NCBI RefSeq assembly: GCF_900115435.1
Contig: NZ_FOWK01000010.1
Span: 100,450 to 164,449 of the forward strand
DNA from: Prevotella sp. tf2-5
GTDB lineage: Bacteria; Bacteroidota; Bacteroidia; Bacteroidales; Bacteroidaceae
DNA length: 64,000 nt
Reading direction: 5' to 3'
Shown: one piece after another, positions 31,165-40,226 of the stretch
How positions within the stretch are numbered: the stretch's first letter is position 1
Layout: each line of letters starts with the position of its first letter
Translations under genes and position numbers: made by a program
Notes under the pieces: generated by a model
What the model was told of the DNA's origin: nothing
Databases searched by the model: none
What the model saw: the letters and a program-made list of their open reading frames with translations, nothing else

Positions 31165-31977
31165 ATGGCATTTGGAGCTTGGATAGGTGGTTTCCTGGGA
31201 TGGATGACGGCAGGACCGTTAGGTGCGCTGGCTGGTATCGTGTTGGGTAAGTTCTTCGACTCGATGATGGATTCCGTCAATACACCAGAGACGCAAGGAA
31301 CGTTCGAGAATCCTTTCGGACAACAGGCGGCAAATAATTATCAGCAGACAAGACAGCGCACAGACTATGGTCAGCGTAACAGTTTCCTGTTCTCGATGCT
31401 CGTCCTCTCCTCTTATATTATGAAGGCTGACGGCAAGGTGATGCACTCAGAGATGGAGATGGTGCGCCAGATGCTGCGTCAGAACTTCGGTGAACAAGCT
31501 GTCGTTCAAGGTAATGACATCCTGAAGAAACTCTTCGACGAGCAGAAAAGGGTAGGGATGCAGAACTTCCGACAGACTGTGGCGGACTGTTGTCAGCAGA
31601 TATCCCGAAATATGGATTATTCCCAGCGCCTGCAACTGCTGAACTTCCTCGTGATGGTGGCACAGGCTGACGGCAAGGTGCCTCAGAGTGAGATCATGGC
31701 ATTGAAGGAGTGCGCCCAGTGGATGCGGATGTCTGCTGATGAAGTCGACTCGATGATGGGATTAGGTAAGGACGACCTTGCCTCTGCCTATCAGGTACTT
31801 GGTGTGTCACCCAATGCAACAGACGAGGAGGTGAAGAAAGCATATCGCAAACTAGCCCTGGAGCATCATCCTGACAAGGTTGCTGCCTTGGGTGAGGATA
31901 TCCGCAAAGCCGCTGAGAAGAAATTCCAGGAGATCAATGCGGCAAAGGACCGTATCTGGAAAGCAAGAGGGCTATAA
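31165..31977 (+). CDS. TerB- and DnaJ-domain co-chaperone (DjlA-like)
   Basis: A 270-residue protein. Residues 1-30 are a Gly-rich hydrophobic segment ([21 protein letters not shown]) that may insert in the membrane as in DjlA. Residues about 70-190 hold the TerB-like helical domain with two acidic ADGKV segments ([22 protein letters not shown]). The C-terminal J domain (about 205-270) has the DnaK-binding HPD in [12 protein letters not shown]. Expected to recruit Hsp70 to membrane clients. It sits in a run of functionally mixed genes joined by heptad repeats. Confidence 0.88.
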   Translation: MAFGAWIGGFLGWMTAGPLGALAGIVLGKFFDSMMDSVNTPETQGTFENPFGQQAANNYQQTRQRTDYGQRNSFLFSMLVLSSYIMKADGKVMHSEMEMVRQMLRQNFGEQAVVQGNDILKKLFDEQKRVGMQNFRQTVADCCQQISRNMDYSQRLQLLNFLVMVAQADGKVPQSEIMALKECAQWMRMSADEVDSMMGLGKDDLASAYQVLGVSPNATDEEVKKAYRKLALEHHPDKVAALGEDIRKAAEKKFQEINAAKDRIWKARGL

Positions 31978-32005
31978 AGTTGACAGTTGATAATTGATAG
32001 TTGAA
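31978..32005 (+). repeat. Heptad repeat supplying the queH start codon
   Basis: AGTTGAC, AGTTGAT, AATTGAT, AGTTGAA. The last unit contains TTG 32001, the proposed start of queH. Confidence 0.85.
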
Positions 32006-32597
32006 GAGTCCTGCTATTATCGTGCCGGATGGATTACATGAGGTATTGCTGCATGCCTGTTGTGCTCCTTGTTCATCTGCTATTGTAGAGTGGATGCTCG
32101 CCAATGGTGTGAGACCAACGATCTTCTATTATAATCCCAATATCTATCCTCACGAGGAATATGAGATCCGTAAGAACGAGAGTAAGCGTCATGCGGAGAG
32201 TCTGGGTATTCGGTGGATTGACGGGGATTACGACCATGAGGGGTGGTTGCGGGATATCTGTGGCATGGAGGCTGAGCCAGAACGCGGAAGGCGATGTGAA
32301 CAGTGTTTCACACTACGATTGACGAGGGCGGCGCAAGAGGCAAGGAAACAGGGACTGCGGTATTTCACTACCACGCTTGCCTCCTCCCGTTGGAAGAGCC
32401 TGGAACAGATTAACCGTGCGGGACATCTCGCGGAACAGACAGTAGAGGGTACTACCTTCTGGGATCAGAACTGGCGAAAGGGAGGACTGCAGGAGCGTCG
32501 CAACCAACTGTTGAGGGAGTATCAGTTCTATAATCAGCAGTATTGCGGTTGTGAGTTCTCACAAAGGAAAGAAACAACAGATAACAATAACCAATAG
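32001..32597 (+). CDS. queH: Epoxyqueuosine reductase QueH
   Basis: A 198-residue iron-sulfur enzyme that reduces epoxyqueuosine in tRNA to queuosine, a non-homologous replacement of QueG. Cys motifs are visible: LLHACCAPCSSA, GRRCEQCFTLR and YCGCEF; the paired Cys-Cys and CxxC ligate the cluster and metal. Start: TTG 32001 gives 16 residues before the first Cys motif, a usual spacing; GTG 32031 is the alternative. The TTG is part of a heptad repeat. Confidence 0.88.
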   Translation: MKSPAIIVPDGLHEVLLHACCAPCSSAIVEWMLANGVRPTIFYYNPNIYPHEEYEIRKNESKRHAESLGIRWIDGDYDHEGWLRDICGMEAEPERGRRCEQCFTLRLTRAAQEARKQGLRYFTTTLASSRWKSLEQINRAGHLAEQTVEGTTFWDQNWRKGGLQERRNQLLREYQFYNQQYCGCEFSQRKETTDNNNQ

Positions 32598-32609
32598 ACC
32601 TTTTAAAAG

Positions 32610-33302
32610 ATGAGAAAAGTTTTAATGACGCTGATGGCGATGACGATGGTCTGCCTACAGGCAAACGCACAGATGAAACCAGATAAAAGGTATAATCCTG
32701 CCTATACGTATGAATCATACGAGGATATGGATATGGTAAAAGTCGGCAAGGGTTGGGCAGCGCGTCCCATCAAAGTAAAGGGAGGCGGCAAGGCTCCTGG
32801 CGTGGTCACCTTGACGAAAGCTTTCAATGATGTATGGAAGGTGTATGTGGTCAGTGGTATCCTGAAAAAGGCACAGGACCCGAAGTTTACTTATAAGTCT
32901 TATCCGGAATATGATTCCGAGGATATCGTAGACCGCAAGAGCGGTTATATGTGTGTGAACTCAGGAGGTACGGACAGTGACTATATGGAGTCGTGTGTAT
33001 GGCGTTGTGACAATGGTCATCGTCTGTTTGCCATCCTCATGGGTGGTCCTACCGACCCGGAGATAGAGGTCGTATGTTTCTATGACTATGACCCGGAGAC
33101 AGAGACGATGACTCCCGTAGAGAGTCCTGTCGACACGTTCAAGCCTAAGTATGAGTTCTATAGTTATGACCTGCCTCGTAAGGGCAAGGACTTTATTATT
33201 ACAGAGTACGACGTTGCAGCAGAAGAGACAGTGAGCCATGTCTATACATGGGATGGACAGAAACATGTCTATGGTTATGACAAAAAAGGGAAGATGAAAT
33301 AA
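32610..33302 (+). CDS. Secreted protein of unknown function
   Basis: A 230-residue protein with a clear signal peptide (residues 1-20, cut after ANA). The mature part is rich in Tyr, Asp, Lys and Gly with short predicted strands. It has two Cys (YMCVNSGG, ESCVWRCDNG region) that could form a disulfide. The C-terminal part (KHVYGYDKKGKMK) is repetitive and basic. I do not recognise the family. It is followed by a terminator, so it ends the run that begins at the HD gene. Confidence 0.7.
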   Translation: MRKVLMTLMAMTMVCLQANAQMKPDKRYNPAYTYESYEDMDMVKVGKGWAARPIKVKGGGKAPGVVTLTKAFNDVWKVYVVSGILKKAQDPKFTYKSYPEYDSEDIVDRKSGYMCVNSGGTDSDYMESCVWRCDNGHRLFAILMGGPTDPEIEVVCFYDYDPETETMTPVESPVDTFKPKYEFYSYDLPRKGKDFIITEYDVAAEETVSHVYTWDGQKHVYGYDKKGKMK

Positions 33303-33322
33303 CAAAGTTTCGATTTAGAGTA

Positions 33323-33359
33323 AAAACGAGGCGCATTATTTGTGAGTCTCGTTTTTTTT
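33323..33359 (+). terminator. Terminator before ffh
   Basis: AAAACGAG (33323-33330) pairs with CTCGTTTT (33348-33355), continuing into a T run. The -33 element of the ffh promoter lies in its loop. Confidence 0.7.
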
Positions 33360-33370
33360 GTGTACCTTTG
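33339..33370 (+). promoter_or_regulatory. ffh promoter
   Basis: TTTG 33339-33342, 20 bp, TACCTTTG 33363-33370; ATG at 33394. Confidence 0.7.
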
Positions 33371-33393
33371 CACCCTAAAATTAATAATGTATT

Positions 33394-34746
33394 ATGTTTG
33401 AGAACTTAAGTGATAGACTAGAACGGTCGTTTAAGATACTGAAAGGTGAGGGTAAAATCACCGAGATAAACGTGGCGGAGACCTTGAAGGATGTACGTCG
33501 CGCCCTGTTGGACGCCGACGTCAACTACAAGGTGGCAAAGAACTTCACGGATACCGTTAAGCAGAAGGCAATGGGTATGAACGTGCTCACTGCCGTGAAG
33601 CCGGGACAGTTGATGGTGAAGATCGTCCATGATGAGCTTGCTGACCTGATGGGCGGCAAGGCTGTGGAACTGAAACTGGAGGGTCGTCCCTCTATCATCC
33701 TCATGTCTGGTCTGCAAGGTTCTGGTAAGACAACTTTCAGTGGAAAGCTTGCCAATATGCTGAAGAAAAAGCAGCATAAGAATCCTTTACTGGTGGCTTG
33801 TGACGTCTATCGTCCTGCCGCTATCCAGCAATTGCATGTGGTAGGTGAGAGCATCGGTGTTCCCGTCTATTCAGAGCCAGACAACAAAAATGTGGTGGAG
33901 ATTGCCAACAATGCCATCAAAGAGGCAAAGGCAAAGAGTTATAACGTCGTCATCATCGATACCGCTGGTCGTCTTGCCGTCGATGAGGAGATGATGAACG
34001 AGATAGCTACCTTGAAGGAGGCTGTCAATCCTGACGAAACACTTTTCGTCGTTGACTCGATGACGGGTCAGGATGCTGTCAATACCGCTAAGGAGTTTAA
34101 TGACCGTCTTGATTTTGATGGTGTGGTACTTACTAAACTCGATGGTGATACCCGTGGTGGTGCCGCCCTCTCTATCCGTACTGTGGTCACGAAACCTATC
34201 AAGTTCGTGGGAACAGGTGAGAAGATGGAGGCAATTGACGTGTTCCACCCAGAGCGAATGGCAGACCGTATCCTCGGAATGGGTGATATCGTCTCTTTGG
34301 TAGAGCGTGCCCAGGAACAGTTTGACGAGGAGGAAGCGAAGCGTCTGGAGAAGAAGATCCGCAAGAACAAGTTTGACTTCGACGACTTCATGGGACAGAT
34401 ACAGCAGATCAAGAAGATGGGTAATATCAAAGATCTCGCAGGGATGATCCCAGGAGTGGGAAAGGCTATCAAGGATATTGATATCGACGATAATGCTTTC
34501 AAGGGTATTGAGGCAATCATCAACTCAATGACTCCAAAAGAACGTGCCAATCCTGATATCATTAACCAAAGCCGTCGTCAGCGTATCGCTAAAGGCTCTG
34601 GAACGAAGATAGAGGAAGTGAACCGTCTGATGAAACAGTTCGACCAGACACGTAAGGTGATGAAGATGGTAGCAGGAGGAGGAAGCTCAAAGATGGCGCA
34701 GATGGCTGCCGCTATGAAGATGCGGGGCGGAATGCCGAAATTATAA
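33394..34746 (+). CDS. ffh: Signal recognition particle protein Ffh
   Basis: A 450-residue GTPase that binds signal sequences and 4.5S RNA and docks with FtsY. N domain about 1-90. G domain about 95-295 with the P loop LQGSGKTTFSGKLA, the DTAGRLAVDEEM motif, and TKLDGDTRGGAALS. M domain about 300-450, Met-rich, with the RNA-binding helix region (RQRIAKGSG). Length is normal. Followed by folD after 8 bp. Confidence 0.96.
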   Translation: MFENLSDRLERSFKILKGEGKITEINVAETLKDVRRALLDADVNYKVAKNFTDTVKQKAMGMNVLTAVKPGQLMVKIVHDELADLMGGKAVELKLEGRPSIILMSGLQGSGKTTFSGKLANMLKKKQHKNPLLVACDVYRPAAIQQLHVVGESIGVPVYSEPDNKNVVEIANNAIKEAKAKSYNVVIIDTAGRLAVDEEMMNEIATLKEAVNPDETLFVVDSMTGQDAVNTAKEFNDRLDFDGVVLTKLDGDTRGGAALSIRTVVTKPIKFVGTGEKMEAIDVFHPERMADRILGMGDIVSLVERAQEQFDEEEAKRLEKKIRKNKFDFDDFMGQIQQIKKMGNIKDLAGMIPGVGKAIKDIDIDDNAFKGIEAIINSMTPKERANPDIINQSRRQRIAKGSGTKIEEVNRLMKQFDQTRKVMKMVAGGGSSKMAQMAAAMKMRGGMPKL

Positions 34747-34754
34747 TTTAAGAT

Positions 34755-35633
34755 ATGCAATTAATAGATGGAAAAGCAACGGCAACAGCTATTAAAGCGG
34801 AGATTGCCGAAGAGGTAAAAGAGATTGTGGCACGTGGCGGTAAGCAGCCTCATTTGGCTGCTGTACTCGTAGGTCACGATGGTGGCAGCGAGACTTACGT
34901 GAAGAATAAAGTGCTTGCCTGTGAGGCTTGCGGCTTCAAGTCGACACTCATCCGCTACGAGGATGATATCACGGAGGAAGAACTATTACAGTGTGTCGAT
35001 CGCCTGAATAAGAATGGTGATATCGACGGGTTTATCGTACAGTTGCCCCTTCCCAAACATATTGACGAGCAGAAGATCATCGAGGCTATCGACTATCGTA
35101 AGGATGTCGACGGCTTCCATCCTATCAATGTGGGTCGTATGGCTATCGGACTTCCTTGTTTTATCTCTGCTACTCCTTTGGGTATCATCACCCTGCTGAA
35201 GCGTTATAATATTGAGACCAGTGGTAAGAAATGTGTGATACTCGGACGCTCGAATATCGTGGGAAAGCCTATGGCACAGTTGATGATGCAGAAACAGTAT
35301 GGTGACGCTACAGTGACCGTTTGCCACTCACGCTCCAAAACACTCAAAGAAGAGTGCCGTGAGGCTGATATTATCATCGCTGCCATCGGTCAGCCCGATT
35401 TCGTGACTGCGGATATGGTGAAGGAGGGGGCTGTCATCGTGGATGTGGGCACCACTCGTGTGCCGGATGCAACTCGTAAGAGCGGTTTCCGTCTGAATGG
35501 TGATGTGAAATTTGACGAGGTGGCTCCTAAGTGTTCTTATATCACACCTGTTCCTGGTGGAGTAGGACCCATGACGATCTGTTCGTTGATGAAGAATACC
35601 CTTGCCGCTGGTAAGAAAGAGTATTATAAATAG
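34755..35633 (+). CDS. folD: Methylenetetrahydrofolate dehydrogenase / cyclohydrolase
   Basis: A 292-residue bifunctional enzyme interconverting methylene-, methenyl- and formyl-THF. Catalytic Lys lies in [15 protein letters not shown], and the family signature in [15 protein letters not shown]. The NADP-binding loop is [18 protein letters not shown], and the C-terminal signature is [19 protein letters not shown]. Complete. The stop is the first base of a heptad array leading into the TPR gene. Confidence 0.95.
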   Translation: MQLIDGKATATAIKAEIAEEVKEIVARGGKQPHLAAVLVGHDGGSETYVKNKVLACEACGFKSTLIRYEDDITEEELLQCVDRLNKNGDIDGFIVQLPLPKHIDEQKIIEAIDYRKDVDGFHPINVGRMAIGLPCFISATPLGIITLLKRYNIETSGKKCVILGRSNIVGKPMAQLMMQKQYGDATVTVCHSRSKTLKEECREADIIIAAIGQPDFVTADMVKEGAVIVDVGTTRVPDATRKSGFRLNGDVKFDEVAPKCSYITPVPGGVGPMTICSLMKNTLAAGKKEYYK

Positions 35634-35659
35634 TTGAGAGTTGAAAGTCGAGAGTTTGG
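35632..35659 (+). repeat. Heptad repeat over the folD stop and the TPR gene start
   Basis: AGTTGAG, AGTTGAA, AGTCGAG, AGTTTGG. The second unit provides TTG 35641; units three and four are translated as the N terminus. Confidence 0.8.
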
Positions 35660-35844
35660 AACTTACTACCGCCCGGCAATACTACGAACAAGGCAATGAC
35701 TGGCGGAAACAGGGTAACTGGCAAGAAGCGATTAACTGCTATATCAAGGCGATAGAGCTTGACCCAGAGAGTCCTGCCGTAGAGGCGAAACGGATGCTCG
35801 ACGATATCATGAGTTTTTATCATAAGGATTACTATAATCCATAA
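35641..35844 (+). CDS. Small TPR protein
   Basis: A 67-residue protein that is essentially one and a half tetratricopeptide repeats: ARQYYEQGNDWRKQGNWQEA then INCYIKAIELDPESPAVEAK. It closes with DIMSFYHKDYYNP. TTG 35641 (MKVESLEL) comes from the heptad array; TTG 35656 (LELTTARQ) is an alternative that would avoid translating the repeat. It lies directly before the ferredoxin subunit of the 2-oxoacid oxidoreductase and is probably co-transcribed, perhaps as an assembly or scaffold factor. That role is inferred only from position. Confidence 0.75.
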   Translation: MKVESLELTTARQYYEQGNDWRKQGNWQEAINCYIKAIELDPESPAVEAKRMLDDIMSFYHKDYYNP

Positions 35845-35859
35845 ACAAATACTAAAAAA

Positions 35860-36090
35860 ATGGCTAAACTGAAAGGTGCTATTGTGGTGAATACCGACCG
35901 CTGTAAAGGATGTGTGCTCTGTGTGAGTGCTTGTCCACAGGGCGTCATCGCATTGGCTAATCGTGTCAACGTGCATGGCTATCCTTATGTGGAGCCGGCA
36001 CAGATAGACAAGTGTACTGGCTGTACGTCATGTGCAGTGGTTTGTCCGGATGGATGTATCACGGTCTATCGTAAAAAAGTAGAGGAGTAA
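35860..36090 (+). CDS. 2-oxoacid:ferredoxin oxidoreductase, delta (4Fe-4S) subunit
   Basis: A 76-residue ferredoxin-like protein with two CxxCxxCxxxC clusters (CKGCVLCVSACPQG and CTGCTSCAVVCPDG). It carries electrons from the TPP centre of the complex to ferredoxin. The three other subunits follow in the order alpha, beta, gamma with short gaps. Confidence 0.9.
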   Translation: MAKLKGAIVVNTDRCKGCVLCVSACPQGVIALANRVNVHGYPYVEPAQIDKCTGCTSCAVVCPDGCITVYRKKVEE

Positions 36091-36094
36091 AAAG

Positions 36095-37174
36095 ATGGCA
36101 GAACAGGAAGTAACACTTATGAAAGGCAACGAGGCGATAGCCCACGCTGCCATCCGTTGTGGTGCTGACGGATATTTCGGATATCCTATCACCCCACAGA
36201 GTGAAGTGATTGAGACGCTTGCCGAGCTAAAGCCTTGGGAGACTACTGGTATGGTAGTGCTGCAGGCTGAAAGCGAGGTGGCTTCTATTAATATGATTTA
36301 TGGTGGGGCAGCCGCTGGAAAGCGTGTGCTGACCTCTTCTTCATCACCAGGTGTCGCCTTGATGCAGGAGGGTATCACTTATATGGCAGGCGCAGAACTG
36401 CCTGGCGTCTTCGTGAATGTACAGCGTGGTGGTCCTGGACTGGGTACTATCCAGCCCTCCCAGGGTGACTATTTCCAGGCTACCCGTGGCGGTGGTAATG
36501 GTGACTATAATGTCATTGTACTGGCTCCTAACTCTGTACAGGAGATGGCTGACTTCGTCGACCTTGCCTTTGAGCTTGCCTTCAAATACCGTAACCCGGC
36601 AATGATTCTTTCCGATGGTGTTATCGGACAGATGATGGAGAAAATAGTTTTGCCTCCTTATAAACCTCGTCGCACAGAGGAGCAAATCCGGAAGGAGTGT
36701 CCTTGGGCAACGATCGGGCGCACCAAAGATCGTAAACCGAATATCATTACTTCCTTGGAATTGAAGCCAGAGGCAATGGAGGCTCGTAATCTTCATTTGC
36801 AGGAGAAATACAAGGAGATCCAGGAGAAGGAAGTACGTTATGAGACACTCTATTGTGATGATGCGGAATACCTGATTGTCGCTTTTGGCTCTGCGGCGCG
36901 TCTGACACAGAAAGCTATAGAGATGGCTCGTGAGGAGGGTCTCAAAGTGGGACTGTTACGTCCAATTACATTATGGCCCTTCCCCTCGAAGGCAATTGCT
37001 GAGATGGCACAGGGAAAGAAAGGTGTTCTTGTCGTAGAGATCAATGCCGGACAGATGGTACAGGATGTGCGTCTTGCTATTAATGGTGCCCTGCCTGTTG
37101 AGCAATTCGGTCGTCTGGGTGGTATCGTACCAGAGCCTGAGGAGATTATAGAAGCTTTAAAGAAGATGATGTAA
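36095..37174 (+). CDS. vorB: 2-oxoacid:ferredoxin oxidoreductase, alpha subunit (VorB-like)
   Basis: A 359-residue subunit. The N-terminal pyrimidine-binding domain has GNEAIAHAAIRCGADGYFGYPITPQSEV and LQAESEVASINMIYGGAAAGKRVLT. The RGGPGLGTIQPSQGDY and C-terminal LRPITLWPFP motifs follow. It resembles subunits annotated as 3-methyl-2-oxobutanoate dehydrogenase VorB, i.e. branched-chain 2-oxoacids, but 2-oxoglutarate cannot be ruled out from sequence alone. The complex makes acyl-CoA and reduced ferredoxin. Confidence 0.88.
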   Translation: MAEQEVTLMKGNEAIAHAAIRCGADGYFGYPITPQSEVIETLAELKPWETTGMVVLQAESEVASINMIYGGAAAGKRVLTSSSSPGVALMQEGITYMAGAELPGVFVNVQRGGPGLGTIQPSQGDYFQATRGGGNGDYNVIVLAPNSVQEMADFVDLAFELAFKYRNPAMILSDGVIGQMMEKIVLPPYKPRRTEEQIRKECPWATIGRTKDRKPNIITSLELKPEAMEARNLHLQEKYKEIQEKEVRYETLYCDDAEYLIVAFGSAARLTQKAIEMAREEGLKVGLLRPITLWPFPSKAIAEMAQGKKGVLVVEINAGQMVQDVRLAINGALPVEQFGRLGGIVPEPEEIIEALKKMM

Positions 37175-37175
37175 G

Positions 37176-37946
37176 ATGGAAAACAATATCATAGCACCAG
37201 AGAACCTGGTATATCAGAAGCCTGCACTGATGAACGACAACCATATGCACTATTGCCCTGGTTGCTCGCATGGTGTAGTCCATAAACTCGTAGCTGAGGT
37301 TATCGAGGAAATGGGAATGGAGGAGAAAACTGTCGGTGTGTCACCTGTGGGATGTGCGGTTTTCGCTTATAACTATCTGGATATCGACTGGCAGGAGGCT
37401 GCACATGGACGTGCCCCTGCTGTCGCTACTGCTATCAAACGCTTGTGGCCTGACCGCCTGGTATTCACCTATCAAGGTGATGGAGACCTTGCCTGCATCG
37501 GAACATGTGAGACAATTCATGCCTTGAACCGTGGAGAGAATATCGCTATCATCTTTATTAATAATGCGATCTATGGTATGACGGGTGGACAAATGGCTCC
37601 TACGACATTGATGGGTATGAAGACTTCTACTTGTCCTTATGGTCGTCAGGCTGACTTGCATGGTTATCCCCTGCATATCACTGAGATTGCCGCCACACTG
37701 GAAGGAACTTGTTATGTGACCCGCCAGTCAGTAGAGACCGTTGCTGCCATCCGCAGTGCAAAGAAGGCTATCCGCAAGGCTTTTGAGGCTTCAATGGCAG
37801 GCAAGGGCAGCAGTCTGGTAGAGATTGTCTCGACTTGTAACAGTGGTTGGAAAATGTCACCTAAAGCAGCCAATGAGTGGATGGAGGAACATATGTTCAA
37901 CTACTATCCGAAAGGTGACTTGAAAGACACAACCAGTGAGAAATAA
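37176..37946 (+). CDS. 2-oxoacid:ferredoxin oxidoreductase, beta (TPP-binding) subunit
   Basis: A 256-residue subunit. It has the Cys pair CPGCSHG, the TPP-binding stretch YQGDGDLACIGT followed by NNAIYGMTGGQMAPTT (GDG...NN), and TSTCPYG. The C-terminal domain is short, as in four-subunit enzymes. Starts two bases after the alpha subunit stop. Confidence 0.9.
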   Translation: MENNIIAPENLVYQKPALMNDNHMHYCPGCSHGVVHKLVAEVIEEMGMEEKTVGVSPVGCAVFAYNYLDIDWQEAAHGRAPAVATAIKRLWPDRLVFTYQGDGDLACIGTCETIHALNRGENIAIIFINNAIYGMTGGQMAPTTLMGMKTSTCPYGRQADLHGYPLHITEIAATLEGTCYVTRQSVETVAAIRSAKKAIRKAFEASMAGKGSSLVEIVSTCNSGWKMSPKAANEWMEEHMFNYYPKGDLKDTTSEK

Positions 37947-37973
37947 GTTGTTTGATGTAAGTTGTAAGAAGTT

Positions 37974-38516
37974 ATGAAGAAAGAAATAATTATCAGTGGT
38001 TTCGGTGGCCAGGGCGTCCTTTCGATGGGTAAGATTCTTGCCTATTCCGGGTTGATGGACGACAAGGAGGTGACTTGGATGCCTGCTTATGGTCCGGAAC
38101 AGCGGGGCGGTACTGCTAATGTTACTGTGATAGTGAGTGACGAGAAAATCAGTTCTCCCATCCTTAGTAAATTTGATATCGCTATCGTGCTTAACCAACC
38201 TTCTTTGGAGAAGTTCGAACCTAAGCTCAAACCTGGTGGCATCCTTATCTATGACGGCTATGGTATTATTAATCCACCGACACGTAAGGATATCACTGTC
38301 TATCGTATTGATGCTATGGACAAAGCTGCTGAGATGAAAAATGCCAAGGTGTTCAATATGATTGTCCTTGGAGGTCTCCTCAAAGTGGCTCCTGTCGTCA
38401 GTACGAAAGGAGTGGAGAAGGCTCTCTTCAAAACGCTCCCAGAACGCCACCATGCTATGATTCCTCTCAATATGCAGGCTATCGAAGAGGGTGGAAAGAT
38501 CATAGAGAAGATATAA
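37974..38516 (+). CDS. 2-oxoacid:ferredoxin oxidoreductase, gamma subunit
   Basis: A 180-residue subunit with the family start EIIISGFGGQGVLSMGKILAYSG, PAYGPEQRGGTANVTV and the conserved NPP region. It completes the alpha-beta-gamma-delta complex used by anaerobic Bacteroidales for ferredoxin-linked oxidation or reductive carboxylation. A terminator follows. Confidence 0.9.
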   Translation: MKKEIIISGFGGQGVLSMGKILAYSGLMDDKEVTWMPAYGPEQRGGTANVTVIVSDEKISSPILSKFDIAIVLNQPSLEKFEPKLKPGGILIYDGYGIINPPTRKDITVYRIDAMDKAAEMKNAKVFNMIVLGGLLKVAPVVSTKGVEKALFKTLPERHHAMIPLNMQAIEEGGKIIEKI

Positions 38517-38538
38517 ATAATATTTATAATAAGGTATA

Positions 38539-38568
38539 AGAGGTATGGGAACTCCCATGCCTCTTTTT
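38539..38568 (+). terminator. Terminator of the 2-oxoacid oxidoreductase operon
   Basis: AGAGGTATGGG (38539-38549) pairs with CCCATGCCTCT (38554-38564), then TTTT. Confidence 0.85.
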
Positions 38569-38670
38569 ATGCCTAAACGACCAGTTTGTTCGTTTTCCGT
38601 AATTTTATCGCCTTTTTTTCGGTTTATTCGTTTATTATTTGTATCTTTGCAGCCGAAAACCATTAAGGAA

Positions 38671-40047
38671 ATGAATATGAAGAAATTTTTTACTCTTGTA
38701 GTAATCTTATGTATGTCTGTTGGCGTTCGTGCCGGCGGACTGATGACCAACACAAATTATCACATCGCCTTTGACCGTATGATGGCACGTGGTACTTCTT
38801 TTGATATTGACGCTGTCTTCAGTAATCCTGCAGGACTTGCATGGGGACATGAGGGGTGGCAGCTCTCTCTGAATTTCCAGAAACCTTGGCAAGACCGTGA
38901 TATAGAGACGACGATACCGGGATTCCTTGGTAATGACTTCCATCATAAATATCATGGCAAGGCTTCAGCTCCTATTGTGCCTGCCCTGTTTGCTTCCTAT
39001 AAAAAAGACCGTATTGCTGTATCGGCAATGATTGGTATCGTGGGCAGCGGCGGTTTTGTAGAGTATAAAGAGGGTGTTCCCATGTTCAACATACTCCTGA
39101 CCAGTATGCTTGCAAGCAACGGCATCATGCCAAATCAGTATAAACTCGACTCTGAGATGAAAGGTAAACAGTATATTTATGGCGGACAACTAAACTTCAC
39201 CTACCGCTTTACGGACTACCTCTCTGCAGCTGTCGGATTCCGTGCTAACTATTACGATGGATATTATCGTGGACACGTCATTGCTACAGATCATCCTCAA
39301 TTTGGAGAACTGGCAAAACTCTTACTTGATGTTGACCAGAAAGGGTGGGGATTTACACCAATCATAAGTCTCAACTACCACCAAGGACCTCTGACTTTGG
39401 CAGCACGCTATGAATTCAGAACCAAAATCAATCCAAAGAACGAGACTAATGTCCTGGATGCCGGACTCGGCACCAATCTCATCGCTGCTATGATGGCAGT
39501 TGATCCTGTTGGGGCACAAGCAAAACTGTCAGCTCTTAACACACAGCTTGGTGGATATACTGCACCCTATGAGGATGGAGCCAGAACCCGTTACGACATG
39601 CCTGCTTTATTGTCGGTGGCTGCGGGCTATGAGTTTACCCCGAAATTACGTGCTACTCTGGAGTATCATTTCTTTGATGACAAAAACGCAAAAATGGCTA
39701 ATGATCGTCAAAAAGAACTGAAGCATGGTACACATGAGTTCCTGGCTGGTGTGGAGTATGATATCAATGAGAAATTCACTGTCAGTTGCGGAGCGCAGCG
39801 TACAGACTATGGTCTGAGCGACGGTTACGAACAAAATACCTCATTTGCATGTGATAGTTGGTCTATCGGACTGGGTGGTGCTTGGAATATCACCAAGAAG
39901 ATCCGTATGAATGCCGGTTATTTCATCAGTATTTACAGTGACTATACCAAGAGCCAGAATAATTACCTCGGAACACCCTATGCAGGCAAGGATGTATATT
40001 CCCGTACAAACAATGTAATAGGTGTCGGTATTGACTATAAATTCTGA
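38671..40047 (+). CDS. FadL/OmpP1-like outer membrane protein
   Basis: A 458-residue beta-barrel protein with signal peptide (residues 1-22, cut near VRA). GTSFDIDAVFSNPAGLAW is the FadL-family N-terminal NPAGL motif. Many alternating strands follow, and the C terminus is IGVGIDYKF, ending in Phe as barrel proteins do. FadL relatives carry hydrophobic compounds across the outer membrane. ATG 38671 is used, with 38677 as the alternative; the longer frame from 38545 would run through the promoter (TATCTTTG 38642-38649). Confidence 0.85.
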   Translation: MNMKKFFTLVVILCMSVGVRAGGLMTNTNYHIAFDRMMARGTSFDIDAVFSNPAGLAWGHEGWQLSLNFQKPWQDRDIETTIPGFLGNDFHHKYHGKASAPIVPALFASYKKDRIAVSAMIGIVGSGGFVEYKEGVPMFNILLTSMLASNGIMPNQYKLDSEMKGKQYIYGGQLNFTYRFTDYLSAAVGFRANYYDGYYRGHVIATDHPQFGELAKLLLDVDQKGWGFTPIISLNYHQGPLTLAARYEFRTKINPKNETNVLDAGLGTNLIAAMMAVDPVGAQAKLSALNTQLGGYTAPYEDGARTRYDMPALLSVAAGYEFTPKLRATLEYHFFDDKNAKMANDRQKELKHGTHEFLAGVEYDINEKFTVSCGAQRTDYGLSDGYEQNTSFACDSWSIGLGGAWNITKKIRMNAGYFISIYSDYTKSQNNYLGTPYAGKDVYSRTNNVIGVGIDYKF

Positions 40048-40135
40048 TTTTTTGTTACAGAAAGGAAGTGAAAACGTAAAAAAGTCAATATAAATCAAGA
40101 AAATGAAGTAAAAATCGTACTTTTTACACGTTTTT
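40048..40135. other. Intergenic inverted repeat, possible terminator
   Basis: ACGTAAAAAAGT near 40075 can pair with ACTTTTTACACGT near 40119, followed by eight T. A weak terminator for the FadL-like gene. Confidence 0.45.
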
Positions 40136-40167
40136 TTTGGAACTTATAGTTTTTTTTATTTACTTTG
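40136..40167 (+). promoter_or_regulatory. Promoter of the OmpA-family gene
   Basis: TTTG 40136-40139, 20 bp, TTACTTTG 40160-40167, 59 nt before the ATG. Confidence 0.6.
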
Positions 40168-40226
40168 CACCCAAATTTAAAGAGAATAGGTAGATTTATT
40201 TATAAATTAACTAAGTTAGTAAGAAA

